The translations under genes were made by a program, and so were the position numbers. The notes beneath the pieces were generated by a model, which was not told the origin of the DNA, made no database searches, and was given only the letters and a program-made list of their open reading frames with translations. Positions 10,443 to 21,991 of a DNA stretch of 64,000 nucleotides are shown here, one piece after another. Position 1 is the first letter of the stretch. The number at the start of each line of letters is the position of its first letter. The stretch is from positions 13,172,007-13,236,006 of the forward strand of contig NC_037592.1 of assembly GCF_003073045.1 (NCBI RefSeq), in the 5' to 3' direction. Origin of the DNA: Pomacea canaliculata. Taxonomy: Eukaryota; Mollusca; Gastropoda; Architaenioglossa; Ampullariidae.

Positions 10443-12177
10443 ATGGAGCAACGATCCCATCAGATGAAGAAGTTTGTGTGGCATCGCGGCTGAACCGAGA
10501 CCAGTCGTGGCGATAGCCGATGACGGATAGGGCGGCCTGGATTATCTCCCTCACCTACCCGTCTCTTGTGGAAGGGACCTGGCGTTTCGTGGCTACACTC
10601 TACAAACAAGGAGGCAGAACTGTAAGCATAATTTTATTGACATCGGTATTTCAGATAATTTAAATAATCTTCATACATAAATGTTTATAAATATTCTTCA
10701 GTCAAGACATTTTTGATATATTTTGAGTGAAACTGAAAAATTGTAAGTCGCCCTTAGTAGTGAAAGAACGTAGATAATCCGAATGATCAGCTGTTATCTA
10801 AGTATAATCGATTCTTAAGTTTCAAGGTCTTAAACAGGCCATTACTGCGTTAATGTTCGCAAACTGGCTTATTCCGTGTACACAACTTGACCGTTTCCCC
10901 TCTTTGAAAAATAATTTTCCAATCGTAAAAAATACGTCTTCTTAAATATATCAAGTTGCCATATCTCAGCAAACTACATGTAACACGTAGTGAATTTTAT
11001 AAATTGTCTACACGCAGATTGCATTTCTGCACACTAGGCTGATAGATGGAGGAAGGACGCTATTGCAGAGTGCAGCAAGAGTAGTGGAGGAATACAGAGG
11101 AAGTGGAGTCTTTGGGAGATTTCGTAGACTAATTCGTAGCAAGTACATCGGGTCATCTAATCTTTGCTACATTGCCTTAACGGTCTCTGATATCACCATG
11201 AACACGATTGGACAGAAGCTTCTAAGGACACACCGACAGGTGACCGAGAAAGTACGTTAGAGCTTGAGAATGTCGGAACGTTTCAAATGTTTTATGTAAA
11301 TAGAGTGGAAAATACTCTAATTCTAAGCCTGTACAAAAGATAAACACATACCCTTAAAGCAATTTAATGTCCAAACAATGAATACGCTTAAGAGCACAAT
11401 GTGATATAAAAAAAAGTTTCTATATATTTATAGAAACCATAGATAGTAGTAAAACTTTTAAAGGAAAATGAAGAAATATTTTATATTCGATGCATTATAA
11501 GATAAAAAAAAATCAACGCATAAGCAGCATTTCATCTATTGCAGAAAATAACAAATGTGGACCTGACATCATTTGATGTTAGCTTAAAAGCTGCAACACG
11601 TTTCCCGCGAATAAGAAAACTCTCTACTGACGATATGACATCGATCATGTCCTGTGAGGACGGCTGCCTGCATCATCTCTTTCCGGATGGAAGAATTATT
11701 CTAGACTGGCAGCCATACCGACTGATGGCAGCTAACGTGCCCCTCATCACCGACACCTTCAAACACCGCGTCTTCCTGGCTACAGACGACAAGAGTCCTC
11801 CCTTGGACACACCTTTGTTTGCTCCCCTGAAAGTCCTGTCTGCAGGAAGCTACTTCAGGTGCAAGAAAGGTATCCTTTTACTCAAGCAACCTTTCGGTGA
11901 GGGAAGTGCAAGAAAGCGCGCGCGATATCACGTGCACATGTTGCGATCAGCTGACGTAGGAAAACGGGAATGTTGTCTTCAGCATCTATCTACACCAGAG
12001 GGTTGGATGACATTATCGCAGACTTGGGCAAGACATAACTCCACTGAGAAATTTCATGTCTGTCCGACAAGAAAATGGTCGTCTAGAACAAAAACCTTAG
12101 TTAAAGGCTGGATTACCGCGTCAGCAGCCTGCAAGAGATCAGCAACCATCCACAGGAATAATAATAATAGTAAATAA
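10443..12177 (+). pseudogene. NATL-C: NAT16-like acetyltransferase, exon 2 intact, exons 1 and 3 frameshifted
   Basis: Exon 1 (10443-10621) starts MEQ but is 179 bp and shifts frame (GAGCAACGATCCC against GAGCAGATCCC elsewhere). Exon 2 (11018-11251) is perfect, 78 codons, with the acetyl-CoA loop EYRGSGVFGR. Exon 3 (type I, from 11545) is in frame through KVLSAGSYFRCKKG and then shifts around the LFGEGSEEELRAHITWH block. The true C-terminus is therefore replaced by an unrelated tail that runs to a stop at 12177. The homologous ending corresponds to about 12060-12085. Closest in exon 3 to NATL-H. It lies in the stretch where even spacer DNA shows excess indels, so sequencing error is a real alternative to pseudogenisation. 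Confidence 0.65.
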
Positions 12178-14020
12178 TAATATAATAATATGCGTGATTT
12201 ATTATAGGACTACCTAGGCTCATAAGGACATTCTCTAAGCGCTTTAGAAAAGACAGACATGGACAACATTTGGAAAGACGGAAGGATAAACATTAGTACT
12301 GAGACTAATCAAAAGAAAATACAGAAACACAGAAAGAAATCCGGATCGCAAAAATTTTAGGTTTCGCAGAGGAAGGACAATAGGAAAATTATGTGTGTGG
12401 GTTGAGGAATGGACTAGCATGGTGGGACGTGTTATTCAGTAATGCGAAAGAAAACGTATGGTTTTTAAGTGACATAAGCATTTGCTTTCAGGGCTAAATT
12501 GCGACAATACTTTGCAATTTGTTTGTTTTTATTCAAAGAATGTGTATGCGGTATTAAAAAACGTATGAAGCTATTCTTTTAAAGGTATAACAAGCATGCT
12601 ATATTAATATTTAATATACTAAATAGCTCAATTTCCAGGTCTATCTCGGTAAAAGTTAAGGGATTCTTTTTCTTTTCGGTTTTTCGATGTAGCTAGGGTA
12701 ACAAATAAAAGTCCCTCCCAACAAAATGTCTCAACAAACAACATTACACAAAAGTCTTCCTCGCAAATACTTAACTCACACATTCTGCACATCTGCGATA
12801 CTGGTCAGGAAGCCATCCGCTGGTAACCGATCAAGAAATTATTCCCACACACGCACAGCATTTACCACAACAGCTTGTTATGTGGGTCCTTCTGAAAGAC
12901 AGAGAAACAAATAACCGCAACGGCGCACAATATCCTCGGCCATCACTTTTTCTTTTCTTCTGTTGCCACTGTAACCTCCACCGTCATTTCGGAACAGACA
13001 ACATTGCCAAAGGACCATGATAAATCAGACTACAATGACCAAGCTCTGCAGAAAATACGATGACACTATGAAGATGTACCTGTTCATCGTTGAACGAACA
13101 ATTGAGACATGAACTAGACAGGACACTTGATAATCAGGCAAAGCAAAGTGTTTTTGCTTACATGGTCAGACACTAAAAACTCCACAATTTATCCACTGGT
13201 AGGAACCTTTATAGTTTGAAATTAATTAGTTTCGCTGCCTTTCTCCGTCACTTTAGTACAAATTGAATTTAGAAGTACTCGTTGCAAAGGACCGCTGACC
13301 AATGTCTTTTCAAAATGGCCCGTGCGAAATCGAGCCTGTATTTACCAATTTGGTAAACTCAGGACACCTTTACTGTTAAATGTTAAGGTCAAAACGATTT
13401 GTAAAAGTATAACAGCACAGCTCAAATTTGCCAGCTTAGACTGTTTTATGGTTGGTGGGTCACATGGTGTTAAATGTTTTGCACACGGAGAATGTCAAAT
13501 ACAGTCATTTATTATTTTTGGACATAAAAAAACTCTTAATCAGAGCTACATTGAGGTCATCCCCCAATGTGTTTCCTACAGAAGCGAAGGCAAACTCCAA
13601 GAACTGCTCAGTGTTTACTTCAAACACTCGGCCAGTGTAAAGGCATCCGCTTCGTGTTGGGACCGTCGCCAGTAATGAGAAGGCTCGGTACCATCCTGTC
13701 TCAGTTGCCAGAAAGACAAACAGAGACTTCTTGTCTATGCTAGTCGGACAATACGTTCATATTTTGATTGAGTAAGAAAAACTACTGTACTTCCCAGTGT
13801 GGTGAACTATTCCTTACTGTGCAACCGCATATTCTAAATATATATATATAATACCATTACCAGCCTTAATAACCAAGCTAAAATCTTATTTTAAAAGCCA
13901 GTTCTATTTACACATAATCTACATGATTTACTTTTTTGTTATCATTGAAAATGGGGCTGCCGACAGGAGCATTGTAATTTAGTTTTGCTTCCTCTGTGTC
14001 TCCTTAAGGATTACACGGGA
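12178..14020. other. Spacer of unit D with an eroded THAP-associated segment
   Basis: No intact gene is seen. From about 12640 the sequence (GTCTATCTCGGTAAAAGTT, AGGGTAACAA) matches 18446-18515. The stretch 12990-13660 matches 18585-19165 and 21280-21840, where it follows a THAP-domain start. In this copy the THAP start itself is not recognisable and the frames are broken. The stretch 13790-13920 (CCAAGCTAAAATCTT) matches 20015-20100. It is therefore one half of the D/E tandem duplication. Confidence 0.5.
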
Positions 14021-14323
14021 AACTCGATCTACGAAAACTTGTGATGGTCAGTTACATCAACGTGTCTATGACATCACTCACCGTGACTGGCTAGATACAG
14101 AATAACCTGACATATATATTCTATTCTGTTTGGTTTCGTCGTTTAATAGGAGCAGCGGCCGATTCCACGCCAAAATCTTCTAAAACAAGTTGTCTTTTTT
14201 TTGTCATATTATTTGTCTTCTAGTTACTGACTACAGTACTGTGTGTGAGAGAAGAGACAGCCTCGCCGTGCGTAGTGGATTTATTATTAAAGAATGCACA
14301 TTATTCTTTTCAGGTACGTTCTA
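14021..14323 (+). promoter_or_regulatory. Promoter and leader exon of NATL-D
   Basis: GTGATGGTCAGTTACATCAA and CGTGTCTATGACATCACTCA at 14041-14080 correspond to the ATTGG/CACGTG module of the other copies, with the ATTGG core weakened to ATGG. An AT-rich TATA-like stretch (CATATATATT) lies near 14111-14120. The leader GGAGCAGCGGCCGATTCCAC follows at about 14151, and a donor-like GTAAGTAG at 14324. Confidence is lower than for unit G because the TATA-like box and donor have drifted. Confidence 0.45.
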
Positions 14324-14374
14324 GTAAGTAGTACCCGTCATGTAGTTTATTTTTAACCATAATTCAACAAAATA

Positions 14375-15199
14375 CAGTTGGAACCTCGGTTAACGAACTT
14401 AATCCGTGCTCGAAACTTGTTCGTTATCAGAAATGTTCGTTATCGAAACAATGTTTTCCATAAGAAATAAAGGAAATAGATTTAATTGGTTCCCAGCCCC
14501 TGTTGACTCGTTAAAATTGAAAGTTACAGGCTATATAATATGATAGGATATTGTTTTAATGAGAACAGTTATAATGCAAATAAATGGAGTTAAATAAACA
14601 TTTAAAAACAATAACAAAGTATTTTAAACATCAAGAAAACTTGCCGTATTTGACGTAGTAGGCTTGCAAGCAGGTGTGGGAGGAATGGTGGAATTACTGA
14701 TTTCCCCCTCCCATGAGACCGTGACATTAAAATCGGGATGACTTCCTTTTCTGTAGCTTTGGGTTTAAAGAAAAAAAACTTGTGCAGTGTCTGTTTCCCT
14801 TCGTGTCTTTTTTTGTAAAACTCTTCGGGTAATACGACATCACATATCTGGGACAACGCATGCCACCTTCATACTTTGAAATCATTTCCTGTGTTTTCAA
14901 TTATTTGTTGGCCGCTTCCTCTGTCATTACCTCACTACCATTATATGCTCTTAATCTTCTATGGAGCCATTATGTGGATTATCTTATTAAAATATTTATT
15001 GCGATAATAAGGAACGACTGAGCGGTAACTGTGTCTCGAGCGCGAATGATGAACATTGCTGGGTCGGTCACGTGTGGTTTCACGTGGCTGTGCTTTATCC
15101 GAAATTTTGTTCGCTATCCGAGACAAACTTTTATCGAAATTTTTGTTCGTTAACCGAAATATTCGCTATCCGAGGCGTTCGCTAACCGAGGTTCCACTG
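14375..15199 (-). mobile_element. pogo/Tigger-like Tc1-mariner element, internally deleted
   Basis: The inverted ends are CAGTTGGAACCTCGGTTAAC at the left and, on the other strand, CAGTGGAACCTCGGTTAGCG at the right. They are flanked by TA on both sides (14373-14374 and 15200-15201), the target duplication of Tc1/mariner/pogo elements. The CAGT...GAACCTCGG end type is typical of pogo/Tigger elements. At 825 bp it is far shorter than a full transposase element. A minus-strand frame at 14602-14856 reads KQTLHKFFFFKPK, resembling the extreme C-terminus of Tigger transposases (consensus like QTTLDSFFKPK), so it looks like an internal-deletion derivative. It sits in the leader intron of NATL-D and is absent from the paralogous intron of NATL-E. 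Confidence 0.75.
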
Positions 15200-16021
15200 T
15201 ACTGGAATAATTATACGTTAAGCTTAACTTAAAATTTAAACAATAAACACAGGCTTATATATTAAAATTCGTGATTGCCGTGGTCTGTCTCAGGACTCAT
15301 CAGATAAGCTTTCGCGAGCTCAGTTAAAAAACATTTAGCAGTCATTCGGCAAGTCCTCCTTCAAATCCACCCTTAGCTAAAGTTTCTAAAACAATGTGTA
15401 TCCTTAGAAACTACTAGTCATAAATTACAAAACAAAAAGCGTGTGTGCGCCACATGCACCACGACTCAGACATCACAATGCTCAGCTGATAGAGGTGATC
15501 TTACTCTGGCGCATGTATCGCATGATCAACGCAAATAATCCCTAACATAAACAGTTACTCGCTGTCACGCGTACTTCTGCTCGCAGACGAGGTAAATGCC
15601 CTTCCCCTCCCCTAAAAAAATGAACCTCCGCTCACCCAAACGGCTCGTGACACACATGACCTCTCAAACACTGGAGACAGGTGTTACACCTGTCAATCTT
15701 GCATTTCGAAAGTCCTTGACATGCTCCCCGTCTTTGATTAATTAGAATTACTTTTTGTCAAGGAAAAGTGCTGTTTTTCAATTGCAGGCGTCCATCAAGC
15801 ACACTTGTTTGTTAGTATCGCCATAATAGAACAAACAGAACCTTGTGTTGTTGTTCGGGCAACGCTAATGCAAAAAAAAAAAAAATAATAATAAATAAAT
15901 AAAATGAAAAAGAGAGAAGCAATGACAATATCTTGTGTTCACAGCAATTACAAACTTTCTATTGTAAAAAATGTCGCTTCACTATAACGTGTATAGAATA
16001 TGTGTCTCATCTATTTCACAG
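15200..16021 (+). other. Remaining leader intron of NATL-D
   Basis: The block 15259-15713 (GTGATTGCCGTGGTCTGTCT onward) is duplicated at 21846-22445 in unit E, where it is interrupted by an hAT insertion. A poly(A)/ATAA stretch lies at 15870-15905. The intron ends at the acceptor CTATTTCACAG at 16011-16021. Confidence 0.5.
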
Positions 16022-16087
16022 CCCCTACTGAAGTTTCACGTGACATCTCGAGAACATTCCCTATCGACAGACGCGGCTGACAGTGAC

Positions 16088-18160
16088 ATGGAGCAGATCC
16101 CATCAGATGAAGAAGTTTGTGTGGCATCGCTGGCTGACCGAGACTCAGTCGTGGCGATAGACGATGACGTGTACAGCGGCCTGGATTATCTCCCTGCCAC
16201 CTACCCCTCTCTTGTGGAAGGACCTGGCGTTCGTGGCTACCTCTACAAAAAAGGAGGCAGAACTGTAATCATAATTATTTGACATTTATTTCAAATCATT
16301 TACATTACTTTATGATATTTATTAGTATTCTTCAGCCAAGACATTTTTTTTATATTTAATGTAAAATAAAAAGTAGTAATTGGTCCTTACTAATCAAAAC
16401 GGGGATATTCCGAATGTATCAACTTTATGTAAGTTTAATATTGACTCTTAAGTTTCAAAGTCTTAAAGAGGCCATTACTGAGTTAAGGTTTGCAAACTGG
16501 CAGTTTGACTGTTTTCCTATTAAAAAAACATTATATCGAACAGTAAAAAATACGAATATTGATTATATCGGTGTCCAGACACTTAATCCCCAGACACTTC
16601 ATCCCCAGACACTTCATCCCCAACGTTTCATCCTTAAAATGAAATTTTAACTATAAAAATTATGAAGCCAGCGAAAAATGTAATTGAAATTCAAATAATT
16701 ATCTTTATATAAACATCACAATAAGTTTTACAATTAAAATACTTTAACTAATGTTGTAGATGTTCAAATGACGTTGAAGTTAATAGCATGATTTAAATAT
16801 TATTAATGTATTTCAATATTTATTTTAATTGTAAAACTTATTGTGATGTTTATATGAAGATAATTATTTGAATTTCAGTTAAATTTTTCGCCGGCTACAT
16901 AATTTTTATAGTTAAAATTTCATTTTAAGGATGAAGCGTTGGGGATGAAGTGTCTGGGGATTAAGTGACTGGGAACCGATTATATCAAGTTGCCATAAGA
17001 CTAAAAGGCAAACTCAAGTAACACATAGTGAATTTTATAAAGTATCTATATGCTTTGATGCAGATTGCATTTCTACACACTCAGCTGGTAGACGGAGGAA
17101 GGACGCTGTTATACGGCGCAGCAAGAGTGGCGCCTGAATACAGAGGAAGTGGAGTCTTTGGGAGATTTCATAGACTAATTCGTAGCAAATACTTCCGGTC
17201 ACCTACAATTTGCTACATGACCTGTACAGTCTCTGATATCACCATGACGACAATTGGACAGAAGCTTCTAAGAGCTAACAGACAGGTGGCCGAGAAAGTA
17301 TGTTACACCTTGAGAATGTCAGAGTGCTTCTAATTCTTAAAAAAGTAACACAGTCTTATAGCAATGTTTCTATAATTGCACAGTGTGATGTAAAAATGTT
17401 TCTGAATATTTATAGACACTATTGTAACTAAAGGTAATAGGTAATGTTTTAAAATTAAGAATTAATAAATATTTTCTATTTTACACACTATAAGATGAAA
17501 CAACCGCCTCGACACATAAATAGCAATCCTCTATTGCAGAAAATGGCAAGTGTCGAGCTGACATCATTTGATGTTAGTTTCAAAGTTTGTAAAACTTCAA
17601 CACGTTTCCCGGGAATACGAACACTCTCTACTGATGATATGACATCTATCATGTCTTGTGAGGACAGCCGCCTTCACCATCTCTTCCCAGAAAGAATTAT
17701 ACTCGATCTGAAGCCATACCGACTGATGGCAGCTAACGTGCCCCTCATCACCAACACCTGCACACACCGCGTCTTCCTGGCTACAGACGCCAAGAGTCCT
17801 CCCTTGGACACAGGCTTGTTGTCTGTCCCTACAGTCCTGTCTTCAGGAAGCTACTTTACTTGCAGTAAAGGTACCCGGTACATAACCGATGTTTTTGGCG
17901 AGGGAAGTGAAGAAGAGCTGCGCGCGCATATCACGTGGCACCTGTTGCGATCAGCTGACGTAGGAAACGGAAATGTTGTCTTCAGCATTTTTCACACCAG
18001 AGGGTTGGATGACTTTCTCACAGACCTGGGCAAGACCTTTCCGCTGCGAAAATCAAGTTTGTCCTACGAGAAACTGATCGTGTTAGAAGAAGAATTTTGT
18101 CAAAGGTGGAACGATCCCGTTACCAGTTCGCATGTGAACAGCAGTCACCCTATTGTGTAG
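16088..18160 (+). CDS. NATL-D: NAT16/histidine N-acetyltransferase-like protein, intact, 343 aa
   Basis: Coding exons are 16088-16264, 17064-17297 and 17540-18160 (59 + 78 + 206 codons), all phase 0 with GT-AG borders. The 5' UTR of exon 1 starts at 16022. The N-terminal part resembles NAT16-type proteins (VVAIDDDVYSGLDYLPATYP). Exon 2 gives the GNAT core: strand LVDGGRTLLYGAARVAPEY, then the CoA pyrophosphate loop YRGSGVFGRF, followed by the helix RLIRSKYF. Exon 3 is type I and ends with an extra 17-20 residues after LEEEFC that A, E and H lack. Family members transfer acetyl from acetyl-CoA to an amine; vertebrate NAT16/HISAT acetylates histidine, but the substrate here is not determined. 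The start codon lies in GACATGG and is shared by all copies. A foldback transposon sits in the intron between exons 1 and 2. Confidence 0.85.
16570..16977. mobile_element. Foldback DNA element with long inverted arms (MULE-like), complete
   Basis: Two arms of roughly 190 bp are inverted copies of each other. They begin GGTGTCCAGACACTTAATCC at the left and GGTTCCCAGTCACTTAATCC (other strand) at the right. The 9-bp direct repeat GATTATATC flanks it on both sides (16561-16569 and 16978-16986). The paralogous intron of NATL-C near 10950 shows an unfilled site reading AAATATATCAAGTTGCC, which supports insertion. A short tandem motif, CCCCAGACACTTCAT, is repeated in the left arm. A 9-bp target duplication with long arms suggests a Mutator-like non-autonomous element; no transposase is encoded. 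Confidence 0.75.
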
Positions 18161-20215
18161 TACAGCACCAGGGAATTTCGATCTTTTTCGTTTTGCTGCC
18201 ATTTTTGTTATTGTGGTTGGAATGGTTCCTTCTGCTTTTTTATTTCTGACTTTTATGTATTTATATATTTTTGGGGGGAGAGGGAAAAGGATTTAATCGC
18301 ATTTACGAGGCTCTGGGGAAAATAAGCTCGATTTTGGCATTTGTTTTTAGCTTTCACATGTCGTGAACCTTTTAGTCGATCAGATCATTGTTTCAAATTT
18401 ACTGTATGTATTCAGTTCACCAGCTCACTCCATGTGACCAGTTCAGGTCTATCTCGGTAAAAGTTTTCGGTTTTCGATAATGCTAGGGTAACAACTAATA
18501 GTCCCTACCCCAACATAGATTCTTCCAACACATACACAAAAGTCTTCGCAAATACTTTCACTCACACATTCCGCACATCTGCGAAAGAGACTATGATAAA
18601 TCAGGCTATAAAGACCGCCTTACAGACAATAACGATGACACTGAAGAAGATGTATCTCTTGTTCCAGTTCATCGTTTGAACGAAGAATTGAGACATGAAC
18701 TAGACATGGACACTGATAATCGTTCATACAAAGCAAACGTGTTTTGCTAACATTGTAGGGCATTAAAAATTTACAACTATCCACTGTTGGGAACCTCTTG
18801 TATCGTGAAATAATATAGTTTGCTGTCCTTTATCAGCACGCTAACTTTAGTGCAATCTGCACTATTAAAAGTACCTGTTTCAAAGGATTGCTGAAAAAAA
18901 AAAAATTTAATGGCCTTCGCGACACTCGAGCCTGTATAATGCAATTTGGGGAGCAGAAGGTCAAAACTATTTATAACCAAAACAGCACAGCTCACATTTC
19001 CCGGTTAAGAGTTGTTTTATGGCGGTGGGTCACATGTGTGAACATTTTTGCAAACGGAAATGTAAAATACACTCATTCATATCTTTCAACGTAATCCTCA
19101 TCAGAGGCTACATCTGATGTCATCCCCAATGTGTGTCCTACAGGAGCGTAGGAAACTCCAAGAACTGCTAATTTTTGCTTTTAAATGATATTTCCTTTTT
19201 TTAATCAAAGAAGTTTCCCATTTGAAATATATTTCCAAGCTTTTTTCCGACATATATGCAAGCGCGTGCATCTGTCAGTGTGCGCGTGCGACGTACGATG
19301 CAGTGACCGCCAGCTGACTTGTAGCCTTAAAATAACCGTCGCTTTTACGTTAATGCTCTTTGCTGAAGCCGTCAACACGAAACAGAGTAGCAGACGATAC
19401 TAGCTCTCCTGCTGACGGAGGCGCAAAGAACAAAAATTACAGTCTGCGTGTAACCACATGAAGTTGTCTTATTGTTGATTTAAGTACATTGTTTTATTGT
19501 TCTCCAGACTCCATACAAAATAATACTCAAACTTCGAACTTAGCAGAGAAGTAACTTAAAACAGGTTGACGCTCTGTGGGTATATCTATCTGTAAGTGTG
19601 TGCGTACTTTAAAATTCGATCATGAGGTCAAGGTCGATAGAGAGCTTTTGACAATAGTGTGCATGTGGCATCTACATCGTATTTTTTCTAGTTCTGCTGA
19701 GTAATAAAAGTAGGCTGATAACTTTTAACAGACACTTGCTTTTTCACTTTGGAGCTGCTTCATTCCAGGTTGTAAAAAAATCTCCAAGACGTCATCGAGG
19801 TTTGTGTTGTATCCGGCCTATCACGTTTCTATTTCCAAAATTGCACATTTTTTAAATGCCTGAACGTTTTAATTAGTGTTAAAATAACTGATCTACAACT
19901 AATGTTTAAAGGGCTGCTGGGTGTACTTCAAGCGGACTAGCCGCCATTGGAAGTGGTGAGGCCAGTGTAAGGGTACAATGACTTCACGCACCTTTCGTCT
20001 GTCTGAATAGTCCTCACTGTGTACCGCATATTCTCATTAAATACAAATACCAGTCTTAGTCACCAAGCTAAAATCTTTATTTTAAAAGCATGTTCTACTT
20101 ATACTATCTAATTATTATTATTTGTTATACATTGAAACGTGCTGCCCGCCGGAGCATTGTAATTTTACTTTTACTTCGTCGGGTGTTCTCCTTAAGATGT
20201 ACACAGGAAACTCGG
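18161..20215. other. Spacer of unit E, with second eroded THAP-associated segment
   Basis: No intact gene is seen. The stretch 18446-18515 matches 12640-12725, and 18585-19165 matches the segment behind the THAP start at 21280-21840. The stretch 19170-19440 is a strongly diverged copy of the array spacer (compare 9320-9650). The stretch 19960-20120 matches 13640-13930. It corresponds to the spacer preceding NATL-D and supports a D/E tandem duplication. Confidence 0.5.
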
Positions 20216-20480
20216 TGTATGCAAGACGTCTGCTTGTCTAACGTAAATGTTGATTGGTCAGTTACATCACGTGTCTATGACATCACTCACGTTACTCGCT
20301 AGTGATACATAATGACATGGCATGTATATTTAATTCTGTTGGGTTTTGTCGCTCAGTAGGAACAGCGGCCGACTCCACGCGAAATCTTCTAAAACAAGTT
20401 TGTCTTTTTTTGTCATCTGTATAAAGTCTAGTTACTGACTACATGTGTGTGTGTGTATTTTGTGATTGTGCGGGTGCCTG
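20216..20480 (+). promoter_or_regulatory. Promoter module of unit E, now without a coding exon 1
   Basis: GATTGGTCAGTTACATCACG at 20252-20271 is identical to the core in units B and G and runs into CACGTG. The leader sequence AGGAACAGCGGCCGACTCCA lies at about 20358-20377. The next downstream coding exon is exon 2 of NATL-E at 22680, because exon 1 was lost in a deletion. If still active, the promoter would drive a transcript lacking the usual start codon. Confidence 0.5.
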
Positions 20481-20520
20481 TAGTTTTTATTAAAAAAAAT
20501 GAACATGTCCTTTAGTTGTT

Positions 20521-20542
20521 GTTTTTTTTTTTTTTTTTTTTT
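20521..20542. repeat. Poly(T) tract
   Basis: A run of 22 T that could be the tail of a short retroposon on the minus strand, but no body is recognised next to it. Confidence 0.5.
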
Positions 20543-20980
20543 CGCTTCTGTCATTCAGAGGTTTACTTCATTCAAATAATTTGGGTCTCATTTCTGAGTT
20601 TATGTTTTGTATATTTATAAATCTAGTTTATCTTCCTTTGTACGTTTATGTAACTGTAATTGGTTTATTTTGAATAATTGTTTTAAGATTAGTCTCTTTT
20701 TAAAATAAAGTTATTGTTGCGGTTTTATTTGATCACAATTTCTATCTTCTTGTAGTAGACTTTCAATTATGTTTAACTGTTTGTTATGGACTACACTAGT
20801 ATTAATAATAATAATCCTCAGACTAATAAATACAGTTAAAGACTACAGCCAAGCTTGACCATACAGACATCTGTGTCCAAGTATGATACTCTATGTGGCG
20901 CCACTTTAATATTTGCAAGCGGTAGCTTGGACTCCTTGCTTATTTCATCTAATACCCAAAGTGAATTAATACTTTATTAA

Positions 20981-21840
20981 AGGGATTCATAAGGCAAAAT
21001 AAAACTGCTTAGAATCGCGTAAAGAGTAGGATAAATTTGAATCTCGTCTATTTATATGTGTGTTCATGTGGAAAACGTTGAAGGTTTTTAGTATAATGTT
21101 GTGTTTAAGAGAAATTACACGGGACTCTTTTTTTGCTTCCACAAAGTCTCGTTCTCTGTCACGTGACCCTATGACGTGTTGTTTCCATAGTGAGAACCAT
21201 GCCTCGAGAATGTGCTGCACCCGATTGCCACGAAAAGATGGAAAAAGATTCAAAATTTTATTTTCATCAGTTTTCATTTCGGGATAGACAACATTGCAAA
21301 AGACCATGATAAATCAGACTACAATGACCAGCTTGCAGAAAATAGCGATGACACTGATGAAGATGTACCTCTTGTTCCAGTTCATCGTTTGAACGAACAA
21401 TTGAGACATGAACTAGACATGGACACTGATAGTCGTTCATACAAAGCAAACGTGTTTCGCTTACATGGTAGGGCACTAAAAACTCACAATTATCCACTGG
21501 TAGGAACCTTTTATAGTTTGAAATAATATAGTTTGCTGCTTTATCAGCACGTCAACTTTAGTACAATTTGAACTGTTAGAAGTACTCGTTGCAAAGGATC
21601 GCTGACAATTTCTTTTTCAAAATGGCCGTCGCGAAACTCGAGCCTGTATTACGCAATTTGGGAACTAGGACACCTTTACTGTTAAATGTAAGGTCAAAAC
21701 GATTTTAAAAGTATAACAGCACAGCTCAAATTTGCCAGCTTAGACTTGTTTTATGGTGGTGGGTCACATGTGTCAAATATTTTGCACATGGAAATGTAAA
21801 ATACAGTCATTCATATCTTTTGACATAAAATAAAATATAA
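20981..21840 (+). mobile_element. THAP-domain remnant behind a TTAA-AGGGAT terminus (Kolobok-like), copy 1
   Basis: The left end is TTAA (20977-20980) followed by AGGGATTCATAAGGC, the same terminus as the complete element at 39225-39876. A start codon at 21199 opens MPRECAAPDCHEKM followed by SKFYFHQFSFRD. This is the N-terminal half of a THAP zinc finger (MPxxC...C, then FHxF), with the second part broken. The following sequence (acidic NSDDTDEDVPLVPVHRLNE, then RHELDMDTDSRSYKANVF) forms an open frame to 21526 in another reading frame and recurs at 12990-13660 and 18585-19165. Kolobok-type DNA transposons are known for TTAA target sites and THAP domains, which fits. The right end was not located. 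Confidence 0.5.
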
Positions 21841-21991
21841 ATTCGTGATTGCCGTGGTCTGTCTCAGGACTCATCAGATAAGCTTTCGCGAGCTCGCATA
21901 AAAACATTTAGCAGTCATTCGGCAAGTCCTCCTTCAAATCCACCCTTAGCTAAAGTTTCTAAAACAATGTCTCTCCTTAGAGACTACTAGT

